Shown piece after piece: positions 7,736 through 16,557 of a stretch of 64,000 bases of DNA. A program made the translations under genes and the position numbers. A model generated the notes under the pieces. That model was not told the DNA's origin and searched no databases. It worked only from the letters and a program-made list of their open reading frames with translations. Positions within the stretch are counted from its first letter, which is position 1. Every line of letters begins with the position of its first letter. This DNA is from Limnohabitans sp. Hippo3. GTDB lineage: Bacteria; Pseudomonadota; Gammaproteobacteria; Burkholderiales; Burkholderiaceae_C. The DNA is taken from assembly GCF_003063665.1 (NCBI RefSeq), contig NZ_NESF01000012.1, positions 1 through 64,000 on the forward strand, written 5' to 3'.

Positions 7736-8640
7736 CGCAATCTCGGATTCAGCGCGTCGCGCAACCAGTCACCCAACAAGTTGACGGACAAGGCGATCAG
7801 CACCAGCATCAGGCCCGGGAAAATCGTGATCCACCATTCGCCCGAGAACAAATAGTCGTTGCCCACACGAATGAGCGTGCCCAGCGAGGGCGAGGTGGGC
7901 GGTGCGCCCACACCCAAAAATGACAGTGTGGCTTCGGTGATGATGGCCGTGGCCACCTGGATGGTGGCCAGCACCATGACCGGGCCCATGACATTGGGCA
8001 GCACATGCTTGGCCATGATGCGCAAGGGTGCCACACCCGTCACGCGGGCGGCCTGCACATATTCTTTGTTGCGCTCGACCAAAGTGGTGCCACGCACCGT
8101 GCGGGCGTATTGCACCCACCCGGTGAGCGAGATCGACAGGATCAACACACCAAAAGCCAGGGACTCGTGCGCATTGGGGAACAGAGCACGCCCCACGCCC
8201 GCGATCAACAGCGCCACCAAAATGGCGGGGAAAGACAGCATCACATCGCACAAGCGCATGAGCAAGGCATCAATCCAGCCGCCTTTGAAACCCGCCAGCA
8301 AACCCAGGCCTACGCCCACGACCACCGACAAGACCACCGAGGCCAAGCCCACCACCAAAGAGATGCGCGAGCCGTAGATCAGGGCCGACAAAATGTCACG
8401 CCCTTGATCGTCAGTGCCCAGCAAAAACTTGGTGCTGCCGCCCTCCATCCAGGCCGGAGGCAAGCGGGCGTCGCTCAGCTCCAGCGTGGCCAGGTCAAAC
8501 GGGTTGGTCGGTGAGACCCAGCCAGCAAAAATTGAACAAAAAAGACAAACGAAGGCGATGCCAGCCGCCACCATCGCCGTGGGCGATTGGCGGAAGCTGT
8601 AACCGACATCGCTGTTCAGCCAGCGTTTCAATGCGTTCAT
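7732..8640 (-). CDS. dppC: Peptide ABC transporter permease (DppC/OppC type)
   Basis: This inner-membrane permease has 302 residues. A single N-terminal membrane segment (about 22-45) is followed by a periplasmic region and five more segments. The EAA-like coupling motif is seen around AARVTGVAPLRIMAKHVLPN. The order SBP-permease-ATPase-ATPase and overlaps on both sides place it as partner of DppB (11510-12490). In this operon the two permease genes are unusually separated by an amidohydrolase and a second binding protein. Confidence 0.93.
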   Translation of the reverse strand: MNALKRWLNSDVGYSFRQSPTAMVAAGIAFVCLFCSIFAGWVSPTNPFDLATLELSDARLPPAWMEGGSTKFLLGTDDQGRDILSALIYGSRISLVVGLASVVLSVVVGVGLGLLAGFKGGWIDALLMRLCDVMLSFPAILVALLIAGVGRALFPNAHESLAFGVLILSISLTGWVQYARTVRGTTLVERNKEYVQAARVTGVAPLRIMAKHVLPNVMGPVMVLATIQVATAIITEATLSFLGVGAPPTSPSLGTLIRVGNDYLFSGEWWITIFPGLMLVLIALSVNLLGDWLRDALNPRLR

Positions 8641-8643
8641 GGA

Positions 8644-10227
8644 TTACTTGATGGTGATGGACTTGAACGGCATGTAGTTGTCGCCACGCTGCACCAGCGT
8701 GACTTTTTTGCTGGTGCCCCAGGCCAATGCCTGCTGGTGCAAAGGCAGGTGGCCGATGTCGGCACTGTGCAATTCGAAGACCTCCTTGATCATCGCGTTG
8801 CGCTTGGCCTGATCGGTCTCGCTCTGGATCTTGACCGTCAACTCGTCCACCTTGGGGTTGCAGTAAGCGCCCAGGTTGAACTGGCCTGTACCCTTGTCGT
8901 CCACGCAGCGCATCAAGGCATTGAGTGCGTTGTGCGCGTCGTAGGTGCTGGGGGTCCAGCCCAGCAGATAGAAGCTGGTGTCGCGGCGCAGAATTTTGGG
9001 GAAATAGGTGCCCTTGGTCTCGGCCTTGAGGTTAACCTTGATGTTTACGCGTGCCAGGTTGGCGGCCACGGCTTCGCAAATCTGACCGTCATTCACATAG
9101 CGGTCGTTGGGGCAGTTCATGTCCACCGAGAAGCCTGTGGGGTAACCCGCTTCGGCCAGCAACTTCTTGGAGGCCTCAGGGTCAAAAGGCAGGCGCTTGT
9201 TCAGGTCGGCGCTGTAGCCGTTGATGCCGGGGCCCACCATCAAGGCGCTGGGGTTGGAGGCGCCACGCATCACGGTGCGCTTGATGCCTTCGATGTCGAT
9301 GGCCTGGTAGAAGGCCTGGCGCACGCGCTTGTCCTTGAAGGGGTTCTTGCCCTTCACGCTGGAGTACAGCAGTTCGTCACGCTTTTGGTCCATGCCCAAA
9401 AAGATGGTGCGCAGCTCGGGGGCCACCAGAGCGCGTGTGTTGGCGCCCGCATTGATGCGCGGCACGTCCTGCACAGGCACTGGTTCCATGATATCGATCT
9501 CGCCCGAGAGCAAAGCCGCCACGCGGGTGGGGTCGTTGGCAATCACGGAGAAGATCACCTCGTCCACGTTGCCCTCGATCTTGCCCCAGTAGCTGCCGTT
9601 GCGCACAAAGGTGGTGCGCACATTGGGCTGGCGCTCGCGCAAGCGGTAAGGGCCTGTGCCGTTGGCACGGAAAGAGGCTGCGTTTTCAATGCCTTTGCGG
9701 CGGTCCACCGGGCGCGTGGCCTGGTTGTCCTCACACCACTTCTTGCTCATGATGTACACGGTCGACAAGACGTTGGGCAAGATGGGGAAAGGGGACTTGG
9801 TTTCGATCTCGATGGTGTGGCTGTTGATCTTGCGCACTTCCTTGATGTCGTTGGTGTTGCTGCGCATGTCCGAGCCTTCGCCTGCAGCGCGGTTCAGTGA
9901 AAACACCACGTCATCGGCGGTGAATGGCGTGTCGTCATGGAAGCGCACGTTCTTGCGCAGCTCAAAACGCCACACGGTGGGCGATGTCTGCTTCCATGAA
10001 GAGGCCAAGCCGGGTTCAAACTTCAGGTCTTTGCTCACGGCCACCAGCGATTCGTAGACGTTGTTGGTCACGCTCAGTTGCAGTGACTCGTTGAGCGAAT
10101 GCGGGTCCATCGACAAGGCGTCGCCCTGGTTGGCGATGCGCACCGTGGCCGCGTGTGCAGCGCCCAAGGACAAGGTCGAAACGATGGCCGCAGCCACCAG
10201 CGAGCGGGAGAGTTTGGAAGTGCGCAT
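8644..10227 (-). CDS. Peptide-type ABC substrate-binding protein (SBP family 5), second copy
   Basis: This is a 527-residue periplasmic binding protein of the DppA/OppA family. The start at 10227 is chosen because CAGGAG lies at the right distance and it gives a classical signal peptide, with cleavage after AAHA. The mature protein shows the family 5 signatures FEPGLASSWKQTSPTVWRFELR and FHDDTPFTADDVVFSLNRA. It is clearly a paralogue of the SBP at 12490-14097; both share the GMDQ-RDEL and SSVKGKNP-KD blocks. Two binding proteins feeding one DppBCDF channel would widen the substrate range. Substrate unknown. Confidence 0.92.
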   Translation of the reverse strand: MRTSKLSRSLVAAAIVSTLSLGAAHAATVRIANQGDALSMDPHSLNESLQLSVTNNVYESLVAVSKDLKFEPGLASSWKQTSPTVWRFELRKNVRFHDDTPFTADDVVFSLNRAAGEGSDMRSNTNDIKEVRKINSHTIEIETKSPFPILPNVLSTVYIMSKKWCEDNQATRPVDRRKGIENAASFRANGTGPYRLRERQPNVRTTFVRNGSYWGKIEGNVDEVIFSVIANDPTRVAALLSGEIDIMEPVPVQDVPRINAGANTRALVAPELRTIFLGMDQKRDELLYSSVKGKNPFKDKRVRQAFYQAIDIEGIKRTVMRGASNPSALMVGPGINGYSADLNKRLPFDPEASKKLLAEAGYPTGFSVDMNCPNDRYVNDGQICEAVAANLARVNIKVNLKAETKGTYFPKILRRDTSFYLLGWTPSTYDAHNALNALMRCVDDKGTGQFNLGAYCNPKVDELTVKIQSETDQAKRNAMIKEVFELHSADIGHLPLHQQALAWGTSKKVTLVQRGDNYMPFKSITIK

Positions 10228-10259
10228 GAGAAAACTCCTGAGGTTGAAAGTGAAAACGG

Positions 10260-11507
10260 TCAAGGTTTGACCGTGGTGCCCAAGGGCAAGGCCTGCTCCA
10301 CCAAACTGGCGTGCAAGGCCGCGCCCAAAGGCAGGATCTCGTCGTTGAAATCGTAACGGCTGTTGTGCAGCGGATGGGGGCCGGGGCCATGGGGCAGGCC
10401 TTGGCCGATGCGGATGTACGCACCGGGTTTGGCCTGCAGCATGAAGGAAAAATCTTCGCCGCCCATGCTGGGCAGCATATTGCGCCAGACCTTGTCTTCG
10501 CCCACCAAGCTGGCCGCCACATCGCAGGCAAACTGAGCTTCGGGCACGGTGTTCACCGTGGCGGGGTAGACGCGCTCGTAAGTCAATTCGGCCGATGCAC
10601 CAAAGCCCTGGGCAATGCCGGTGCACAAAGAACGCAGACGGTCTTCGATCTGGTCTTGCACACCCTCGCTGTAGGTGCGCACAGTGCCCACCAAAGTCAC
10701 CTCACCCGGGATGACGCTCATCGCACCCGGATGGCCGCCCTGCATCGAGCAAATGCTGACGACTGCTTGGTCAAAGGCCGACAGGTTGCGTGCCACCACG
10801 CTTTGCGCGGCGGTGATGATGTGGCCTGCCACCAGCACGGGGTCAACCGCCTGGTGTGGGCGGGCACCGTGGCCGCCTTTGCCGCGAATGTGGATCTCGA
10901 TCCGGTCCACCGCCGCCTGCATGGGGCCAGGGGTGATGCCGATCACGCCCAAAGGCGTTTCGGGGGAGTTGTGTTGGGCGTAGACCTGCTCGCAAGGAAA
11001 GCGCTCGAACAAGCCGTCTTCCATCATGGCGCGGGCACCCGCATAGCCTTCTTCGCCGGGCTGAAAAATCAGCACGGCCGTGCCGTCAAAGCGCCGGGTT
11101 TCGGCCAAATAGCGCGCAGCGCCCATCAGCATGGCGGTGTGGCCGTCGTGGCCGCAGCCATGCATGAGACCAGGCTTGGACGATTTCCAGGTGCATTCGT
11201 TGAACTCGGTCAGGGGCAACGCATCCATATCGGCCCGCAGGCCAATCATGCGGCCGGGGTTGCTGGCCGAGCGACCTTGGCCGTGCACCAAGGCCACCAC
11301 GCCGGTTTTGCCAATGCCCGTGTGGATGCTGTCTACACCGCAAACCTTGAGCATCTCGGCCACGCGGGCTGAGGTGTAGACCTCTTCAAAGCCCAGCTCG
11401 GGGTTGGCGTGCAGGTCGCGCCTGAAAGCTGTCAACTCCGGGTGGAATTGGGCGATGCGTGCAAACGCCGCGCCTCGCCCCAAGACCGACTGCAAAGAAG
11501 CGCCCAT
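10260..11507 (-). CDS. M20-family amidohydrolase/peptidase (hippurate hydrolase-like)
   Basis: This is a 415-residue cytoplasmic metallo-amidohydrolase of the M20D family. Seen are FRRDLHANPELGFEE, LRADMDALPLTE and the metal-binding MHGCGHDGHTAML, then QPGEEGYAGA with the catalytic Glu pair. Such enzymes split N-acyl amino acids, hippurate or small peptides. The ATG at 11507 follows the dppB stop by two bases. Its place inside a peptide-uptake operon suggests that it hydrolyses the imported substrate, perhaps N-acylated amino acids or dipeptides. That link is inference from context. Confidence 0.92.
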   Translation of the reverse strand: MGASLQSVLGRGAAFARIAQFHPELTAFRRDLHANPELGFEEVYTSARVAEMLKVCGVDSIHTGIGKTGVVALVHGQGRSASNPGRMIGLRADMDALPLTEFNECTWKSSKPGLMHGCGHDGHTAMLMGAARYLAETRRFDGTAVLIFQPGEEGYAGARAMMEDGLFERFPCEQVYAQHNSPETPLGVIGITPGPMQAAVDRIEIHIRGKGGHGARPHQAVDPVLVAGHIITAAQSVVARNLSAFDQAVVSICSMQGGHPGAMSVIPGEVTLVGTVRTYSEGVQDQIEDRLRSLCTGIAQGFGASAELTYERVYPATVNTVPEAQFACDVAASLVGEDKVWRNMLPSMGGEDFSFMLQAKPGAYIRIGQGLPHGPGPHPLHNSRYDFNDEILPLGAALHASLVEQALPLGTTVKP

Positions 11508-11509
11508 GC

Positions 11510-12490
11510 TCAGTGCCCCCCGGGCTTGCCCACGCGCAGGCGCGGATCGACCACAAAGTAAAGCAAGTCCACGATCAGGTTGATGACCACAAAGATCAAA
11601 GCGATCAGGCACAAATAAGCCGCCATGACCGGGATGTCGGCAAACGTGACAGCTTGAATGAACAGCAAGCCCATGCCCGGCCACTGGAACACCGTCTCGG
11701 TGATGATGGCAAACGCGATCAAACCGCCCAGCTGCAAACCGGTGATGGTGAGCACGGGTACCAGCGTGTTTTTGAGTGCGTGGCCAAAGTGGATGGCGCG
11801 GTTGGACAAGCCACGTGCACGCGCGAACTTGATGTAGTCGGTGCGCAGCACCTCCAGCATCTCGGCCCGCACCAGACGCATGATCAAGGTGAGCTGAAAA
11901 ATGGCCAATGTGACGGCGGGCAGCGTGATGTGGTGCCAGCCCTTGGCCGTCATCAAACCGCTCGTCCACCAGCCCATTTGCACCACCTCGCCCCGGCCAA
12001 AGCTCGGGAACCAGCCCAGCATCACGGCGAACACCAGGATCAACAGAATACCGATGAGGAAGGTGGGCAGCGAGACACCCAGCAACGAGATGGTCATGAT
12101 GAGCTGGCTGGCCCAGGTGCCCCGGCGCAGAGCGGCGTACACCCCCATGGGGATGCCAATGACCAGCGCCAAAGTGGCGGCCACCAGCGCCAGCTCCAGG
12201 GTGGCGGGCAGGCGCTCGGCGATGAGGCGCGAGACCTTGGCCCCCTGACGCAGGCTCAAGCCAAACTCGCCTTGCACCGCATTGGACAAAAAGTGCCAGA
12301 ACTGCACAAAAAACGGCTGGTCCAGACCCAGATCGGCACGCAACATGTCGATCTGCTCTTTGGTGGCGTCTTGCCCCAACAAGAACACCACCGGATCGCC
12401 CACATACTGGAACAACAAAAACGCGATGAAAGCGACCGTGACCATGACGACCACGGCCTGGATCAACCGCTGCAGGATGAAAGCGAGCAT
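11510..12490 (-). CDS. dppB: Peptide ABC transporter permease (DppB/OppB type)
   Basis: This inner-membrane permease has 326 residues and the DppB/OppB N-terminus (first membrane segment 9-30, then a long periplasmic loop with GLDQPFFVQFWHFL). Five further segments follow, and the coupling loop is FARARGLSNRAIHFGHALKN. Its ATG shares one base with the stop codon of the upstream binding-protein gene (TGATG), a sign of coupled translation. It forms the channel with DppC (7732-8640). Confidence 0.94.
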   Translation of the reverse strand: MLAFILQRLIQAVVVMVTVAFIAFLLFQYVGDPVVFLLGQDATKEQIDMLRADLGLDQPFFVQFWHFLSNAVQGEFGLSLRQGAKVSRLIAERLPATLELALVAATLALVIGIPMGVYAALRRGTWASQLIMTISLLGVSLPTFLIGILLILVFAVMLGWFPSFGRGEVVQMGWWTSGLMTAKGWHHITLPAVTLAIFQLTLIMRLVRAEMLEVLRTDYIKFARARGLSNRAIHFGHALKNTLVPVLTITGLQLGGLIAFAIITETVFQWPGMGLLFIQAVTFADIPVMAAYLCLIALIFVVINLIVDLLYFVVDPRLRVGKPGGH

Positions 12491-14097
12491 CAGTTGACCT
12501 TGATCAGCGACCAGTCGAGGCGGTTGTCAGGGCGGTGCACCACTTCCACATTTTTCTTCATGGCCCAAGGGATGACCTGGTTGTGCAGCGGGATGTGCGA
12601 CACCGTGTCGTTGGACAACTGCAAACCTTCGGTCAGCAGGCGGTTGCGCACAGGCAAGTCGGTCTCGGTCTTCACGCGGTCCACGATGTAGTCCATGCGC
12701 GGGTTGCTGTAACGGCCCACGTTGTAATTGCCGTCACCCCCTGTGCCCACGCTGCGAGTGAGCGATTGCAGGCTGTACAGCGCATCAAACGTCGGCACGC
12801 CCCAGCCCAGCATGTAAATGCTGGCTTCGTAGCGCTGGATCATGGGGAAATACGTCACCAAAGGCATGGTGCGCAGCTTGGCCTTCACACCCACTTTGGC
12901 CCACATGGCCGTGATGGCCTGGCAGATTTCTTCGTCGTTGATGTAGCGGTTGTTGGGGCAGGCAAAGTCCACCTCAAAGCCGTTGGGATAACCGGCCTCG
13001 GCCAGCAGCTTCTTTGAGGCGTCTTGCGAATAAGGGAAGCGCGTGTCCACCGCTTGGGTCCAGCCATTGACTTGCGGGGCCACCAGGGCGCCCGTGTTTT
13101 GCGACAGGCCGCGCATGGTCACGCGGTGGATGGTATCGATGTCAATGGCCTGGTACAGCGCCTTGCGCACTTTTACATCCTTGAGCGGATTTTTGCCCTT
13201 GACGCTGGAGCCAGGCAGCTCATCGCGGTGCTGGTCCATCCCCAGGAAAATGGTGCGGTTTTCAATGCCGTCCACCACCTTCAGGTTGGCGTTGTTGCGC
13301 ATGCGGCCCAGGTCTTGGGGGCTGGGGTCCAGCACGAAATCGATCTCGCCCGACAACAAGGCGGCCGCACGTGTAGCTTCGTTCTTGATGGGGGTGTAGA
13401 CGATTTCGGTCACATTGGTGGGCACTTCTGACCAACCCCACCAGTTGGGGTTTTTCACCAGCACCAGCTTTTGGTCGGGCTGCCACTCTTTGACCATGTA
13501 GGCGCCGCTGCCCATGGCATTGCGGTGGGCAAAGTTTTCGTCCTTGGTTTTGGCGTCTTTGGGCTCCACTGACTTGTTCTTCTCGGCCCAGGCCTTGCTC
13601 ATGATGCGCAGCTCGGTCAGCTGGTTCAACAACACCGGGTTGGGGCCGCTCAAAATAATGTCCACGGTGTTGGCGTCGACCTTGACGATGCGGCTGAAAC
13701 CCTGGGTGTAGACGTTGAAGTTGGAGGTCTTGGCGCGTGCGCGGTCCAGAGAAAACACCACATCGTCAGCGGTCAGTGCGCTGCCATCGCTGAACTTGAC
13801 GCCTTTGCGCAAGTTAAAACGGTACTGCGTGGCTGACATCTCTTTCCACGAGGTGGCCAGCTTGGGTTCGATTTTGAAGGTTTTGCTGTTGTAGTAGACC
13901 AGCGAGTCAAAAATGGCGGCATGCACGCCATTGCCGAGGGCATTGTTTTGTGAATGGATGTCGAGCGTGGGGATGTCGCTAGCGCTGGACCATTTGAAGG
14001 GCTTGGCCTGCACGGTAGCAGCGCCCATGAGGCCCGCCAACCCCAATGACAACACCAGCGTGGTCGCGCGGACAGACAAATTGGGAACGTTTTTCAT
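12490..14097 (-). CDS. Peptide-type ABC substrate-binding protein (SBP family 5), first gene of the operon
   Basis: This 535-residue periplasmic binding protein has a signal peptide cleaved after VQA. ATG at 14097 is preferred over TTG at 14100 because GAGGTG sits about 8 bases ahead. The family 5 hallmarks are IEPKLATSWKEMSATQYRFN and FSDGSALTADDVVFSLDRA. It leads the operon SBP-dppB-amidohydrolase-SBP-dppC-dppD-dppF on the minus strand, spanning about 8.3 kb. A TGCATA-C-TATGCA palindrome lies 37 bases upstream and could control the whole operon. Confidence 0.93.
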   Translation of the reverse strand: MKNVPNLSVRATTLVLSLGLAGLMGAATVQAKPFKWSSASDIPTLDIHSQNNALGNGVHAAIFDSLVYYNSKTFKIEPKLATSWKEMSATQYRFNLRKGVKFSDGSALTADDVVFSLDRARAKTSNFNVYTQGFSRIVKVDANTVDIILSGPNPVLLNQLTELRIMSKAWAEKNKSVEPKDAKTKDENFAHRNAMGSGAYMVKEWQPDQKLVLVKNPNWWGWSEVPTNVTEIVYTPIKNEATRAAALLSGEIDFVLDPSPQDLGRMRNNANLKVVDGIENRTIFLGMDQHRDELPGSSVKGKNPLKDVKVRKALYQAIDIDTIHRVTMRGLSQNTGALVAPQVNGWTQAVDTRFPYSQDASKKLLAEAGYPNGFEVDFACPNNRYINDEEICQAITAMWAKVGVKAKLRTMPLVTYFPMIQRYEASIYMLGWGVPTFDALYSLQSLTRSVGTGGDGNYNVGRYSNPRMDYIVDRVKTETDLPVRNRLLTEGLQLSNDTVSHIPLHNQVIPWAMKKNVEVVHRPDNRLDWSLIKVN

Positions 14098-14133
14098 CAA
14101 ATCACCTCGTTCATGGATTGCGATGTACAGAAC

Positions 14134-14146
14134 TGCATACTATGCA
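14134..14146. promoter_or_regulatory. Perfect palindrome upstream of the peptide-transport operon
   Basis: TGCATA-C-TATGCA is a perfect 6+1+6 palindrome, 37 bases before the first start codon of the operon. Its form fits a small dimeric regulator of GntR type. No regulator gene lies beside it, so its owner is unknown. Confidence 0.45.
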
Positions 14147-14238
14147 ACATTCAGGCCCGAGTCAGGGAGAGGGAATTCCCCCAAATAGCCTGTCGCGCAC
14201 AGGACTGGTGCACGCATGGGTTCCTTAAGGAAACGACT

Positions 14239-14997
14239 TTAGTCCAGCCGAATGTCGCCGTACCAGGCCCGGACATGGCCACGGGTGTTGTCCGAGTCGG
14301 TCATGATGGCCATGCCCACCAAGGCGCCGGGGGCTTCACCAAATGCCTTTTCAAAATCAGCCCGCACATCGCGTTCGTACTGGCGCCACTGCCGAATGTG
14401 GGCAGGTCCAGTCTCCACGACCAGCTTGCGCACACGGTCGGTGCGCGGGTTGACGATGACCGTGTCGACTGGGCGGCGGTTGCACCACACATACATCAAG
14501 GTGGCGTAAGGCAAAGGCTCGCCCGTGAGCGCCTCGGTCAGGTCGCTGAGCATCGCGTTTTTGGCTGAAAACCGGCTACGGTCGCCCTCGAACGCCAGAA
14601 TCAGCCGCACAGGCGCGTCCTCGCTGTCACGCTCGCCCATGTCAGCCTCAGCCAGCAAGTTGTCAATTTGCCAGGCAAATTGCAAGCGGCCCAATTGGTC
14701 CGCCGGCACATTCAGCCGCTGGCGCAGCATGCTGGCAGAGGCTTGCGCGTGGGCGCTCAAGGCATCCCGGCGGTCGTGTTTTTCCAGCCTGAAAGCCGTA
14801 CGCAATTTGCCGGGCAAGGTCACAGCTTCCCATTGCGCTTTGTCTTGTGGGCTGAAATGCAATCCACCAACGGGCTTGGTCAACACAGATGTTTGGGGCG
14901 CATTCTCTTGGCGCGTTGCACAAGCATTCAGCCCCAAAACTAAACACAGAGCCCACCCCATTCGGATGCAACTGTTCCAATTATTCATCATCTGCAT
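14239..14997 (-). CDS. DUF3047 lipoprotein
   Basis: This is a protein of about 252 residues of the DUF3047 family, whose function is unknown to me. The N-terminus is a lipoprotein signal (CLVLGLNAC, lipobox Cys about residue 25), so it should be anchored in a membrane facing the periplasm. The domain body holds LQFAWQIDNLLAEADMGERDSEDAPVR and VWCNRRPVDT in the middle and GDIRLD at the end, all typical of the family. ATG at 14997 is chosen; a longer GTG-started version would run into the porin terminator at 15014-15044. ATGs at 14991 and 14988 are alternatives. It is separate from the peptide operon (about 140-base gap). Confidence 0.85.
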   Translation of the reverse strand: MQMMNNWNSCIRMGWALCLVLGLNACATRQENAPQTSVLTKPVGGLHFSPQDKAQWEAVTLPGKLRTAFRLEKHDRRDALSAHAQASASMLRQRLNVPADQLGRLQFAWQIDNLLAEADMGERDSEDAPVRLILAFEGDRSRFSAKNAMLSDLTEALTGEPLPYATLMYVWCNRRPVDTVIVNPRTDRVRKLVVETGPAHIRQWRQYERDVRADFEKAFGEAPGALVGMAIMTDSDNTRGHVRAWYGDIRLD

Positions 14998-15013
14998 CTT
15001 ACGACAAGGCAAG

Positions 15014-15079
15014 AAAAAACCCACCGTGTTGCCACAGTGGGTTTTATGTTTTAACTCTCAACTGGCTTGCGCCAGCCGG
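15014..15079 (-). terminator. 3' end of third porin: GCAA-loop hairpin plus terminator
   Basis: On the minus strand the stop codon is followed by GGCTGGC-GCAA-GCCAG, GAGAGTTAAAA, and a CCCACTGTG/CACGGTGGG-type stem with a T-rich tail. It is almost identical to 3094-3165. Confidence 0.9.
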
Positions 15080-15082
15080 GAA

Positions 15083-16204
15083 TTAGAAGTTGTGCTTCAC
15101 GCCGATTTCGAAGCCTTTGGAACGCAAGCCAGTGAAATCGCTAGCTGCAGCGGAACCGACGCTCTTGCCAGAGCCTTCTTCGTTCTTCAGTGTCGAGTAA
15201 GTTGCGTAGGCAGAAGTGCGCTTGCTCAGGTCATACACTGCACCCAAGGCGAACTGATTTGCCATTTTATCCCCGTCAGCCTTAGCAGTGACGTAAGAAG
15301 CCTTCAAAGTCACAGCACCCATAGGGGCAGCAACACCGTAGATCATGGATTTCACGCTTGCGTTGTCAGCAAATGACAGCTTGTCAGTTTTGTAACCTAA
15401 GCTCAGCTTAGCAACGCCCAGATCATATGCACCAGCGAGAAAGTTAGTTGTCCACTTTTCAGTATCAGCAGCAGTAGTAGTTGCAACGCCACCTTTGGTA
15501 ACTTGATTACCGTAAGCAACAGACACAGGGCCGTTAGCGTAAGCCAGTTTTACACTGGTCATGGTACCAGCAGAGCGAGCCTGATATGTGTTTTCGCCAC
15601 CGAAGCTGTACATCAGACTAGCAGTGAAACCGTTGAATGCTGGTGAGTAGTAAGTCACGCTGTTGTTTGCGCGAACAGCGTTAGGGTCAGCATACACTAC
15701 ACCAGCAGCAACTTTGCTACCGGGAGCTGTAGCAACTGCTTGTGCAGTAGCGAATGAACCTGCTGCAGCGATAACTGTATCAACTGTGAGACCGTTAGCA
15801 ACGTTGTAGGAGGAACCGACACCGTTGGTGCCGAAGGGGTCAGCGATACCTGCGATCGTGAACAATGGGGTGTAGTCACGGCCGAAGCGCACTTCACCAA
15901 AACCGCCCGACAAACCGATGGTGGACTTGCGTGTGAAGTTAAAGCCAGCAGAAGTGCCCACATCAGGAGCCATGCCGCCTTCGAAGTGGAAGCCAGCCTT
16001 CAAGCCACCACCCAGATCTTCAGTGCCCATCACACCCAAACGGCTGGAATAGATGCCGTCTTGCGACATGCCGCTGAATTTGTTGTCACCACTGGTGACA
16101 TTACGGTAACCGAGGTCAGCGCCACCGAACAATGTCACGGTGGATTGTGCGAAAGCAGCGCCTGTGGCAGCAACAGCAGCCAGAGCAATCAGAGTTTTTT
16201 TCAT
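15083..16204 (-). CDS. Outer membrane porin, intact
   Basis: This complete trimeric-type porin has 373 residues. ATG at 16204 is chosen over the upstream GAG-containing alternative because GGAGAAATTTGCA precedes it and it gives the standard signal peptide MKKTLIALAAVAATGAAFAQ. The mature part begins with STVTLFGGADLGY, holds SRLGVMGTEDLGGGLKA and FGEVRFGRDYTPLF, and ends in EIGVKHNF with terminal Phe. It serves as diffusion channel in the outer membrane. It shows what the two truncated porins at 1.66 and 4.53 kb should look like at their 5' ends. A long AT-rich leader with hairpins precedes it. Confidence 0.95.
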   Translation of the reverse strand: MKKTLIALAAVAATGAAFAQSTVTLFGGADLGYRNVTSGDNKFSGMSQDGIYSSRLGVMGTEDLGGGLKAGFHFEGGMAPDVGTSAGFNFTRKSTIGLSGGFGEVRFGRDYTPLFTIAGIADPFGTNGVGSSYNVANGLTVDTVIAAAGSFATAQAVATAPGSKVAAGVVYADPNAVRANNSVTYYSPAFNGFTASLMYSFGGENTYQARSAGTMTSVKLAYANGPVSVAYGNQVTKGGVATTTAADTEKWTTNFLAGAYDLGVAKLSLGYKTDKLSFADNASVKSMIYGVAAPMGAVTLKASYVTAKADGDKMANQFALGAVYDLSKRTSAYATYSTLKNEEGSGKSVGSAAASDFTGLRSKGFEIGVKHNF

Positions 16205-16450
16205 TGCAAATTTCTCCAAAGTTTAAAAAAGAGCTTCGAATCCACCAAGTGAAGATCACCTGTCTGAACACTTAGCCAACCTCCAAATTCGGAAGGTTGC
16301 ACGTATTGCACCAGAGCAAAGCGGCTTTTCCAAGACTTTCAAAGAATAAAGGTCTTTTCCGTTGCATCTCTGCAACAAGCCTGCAAAGGTTGTTTTCAAT
16401 TGAATCAATTTAACTCTATTTTTATCAATGAATTCAACAACTTCCATGGA
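16205..16450 (-). promoter_or_regulatory. AT-rich promoter and structured leader of the intact porin
   Basis: This gene-free stretch contains three possible leader hairpins: GTTGCA-TCTC-TGCAAC (16361-16376), AAGAC...GTCTT to its left, and CAACCT...AGGTTG. On the minus strand TTGAAT and TTAAAT spaced about 18 bases, near 16.42 kb, could be -35/-10 elements, which would give a leader of about 200 bases. The start of transcription is a guess. Confidence 0.4.
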
Positions 16451-16557
16451 TTGTCAAAAGCATCAAATCAACAGCTGCACTTTCCCAGCTTCTATAAATG
16501 ACCCATCAGTCTCCCTTTGCACCCAAGATTTCAACGCTGTTTGATAAGCTACCCTCC

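Noticed and set aside
11459..12691. Long open frame on the plus strand (410 codons)
   Set aside because: It is antisense to dppB and the first SBP gene. GC-rich DNA leaves the opposite strand open; the translation is rich in His/Gln/Ala without a family.
16256..16447. 63-codon minus-strand frame upstream of the intact porin
   Set aside because: It lies in the AT-rich leader, has no ribosome site, and overlaps the hairpins.
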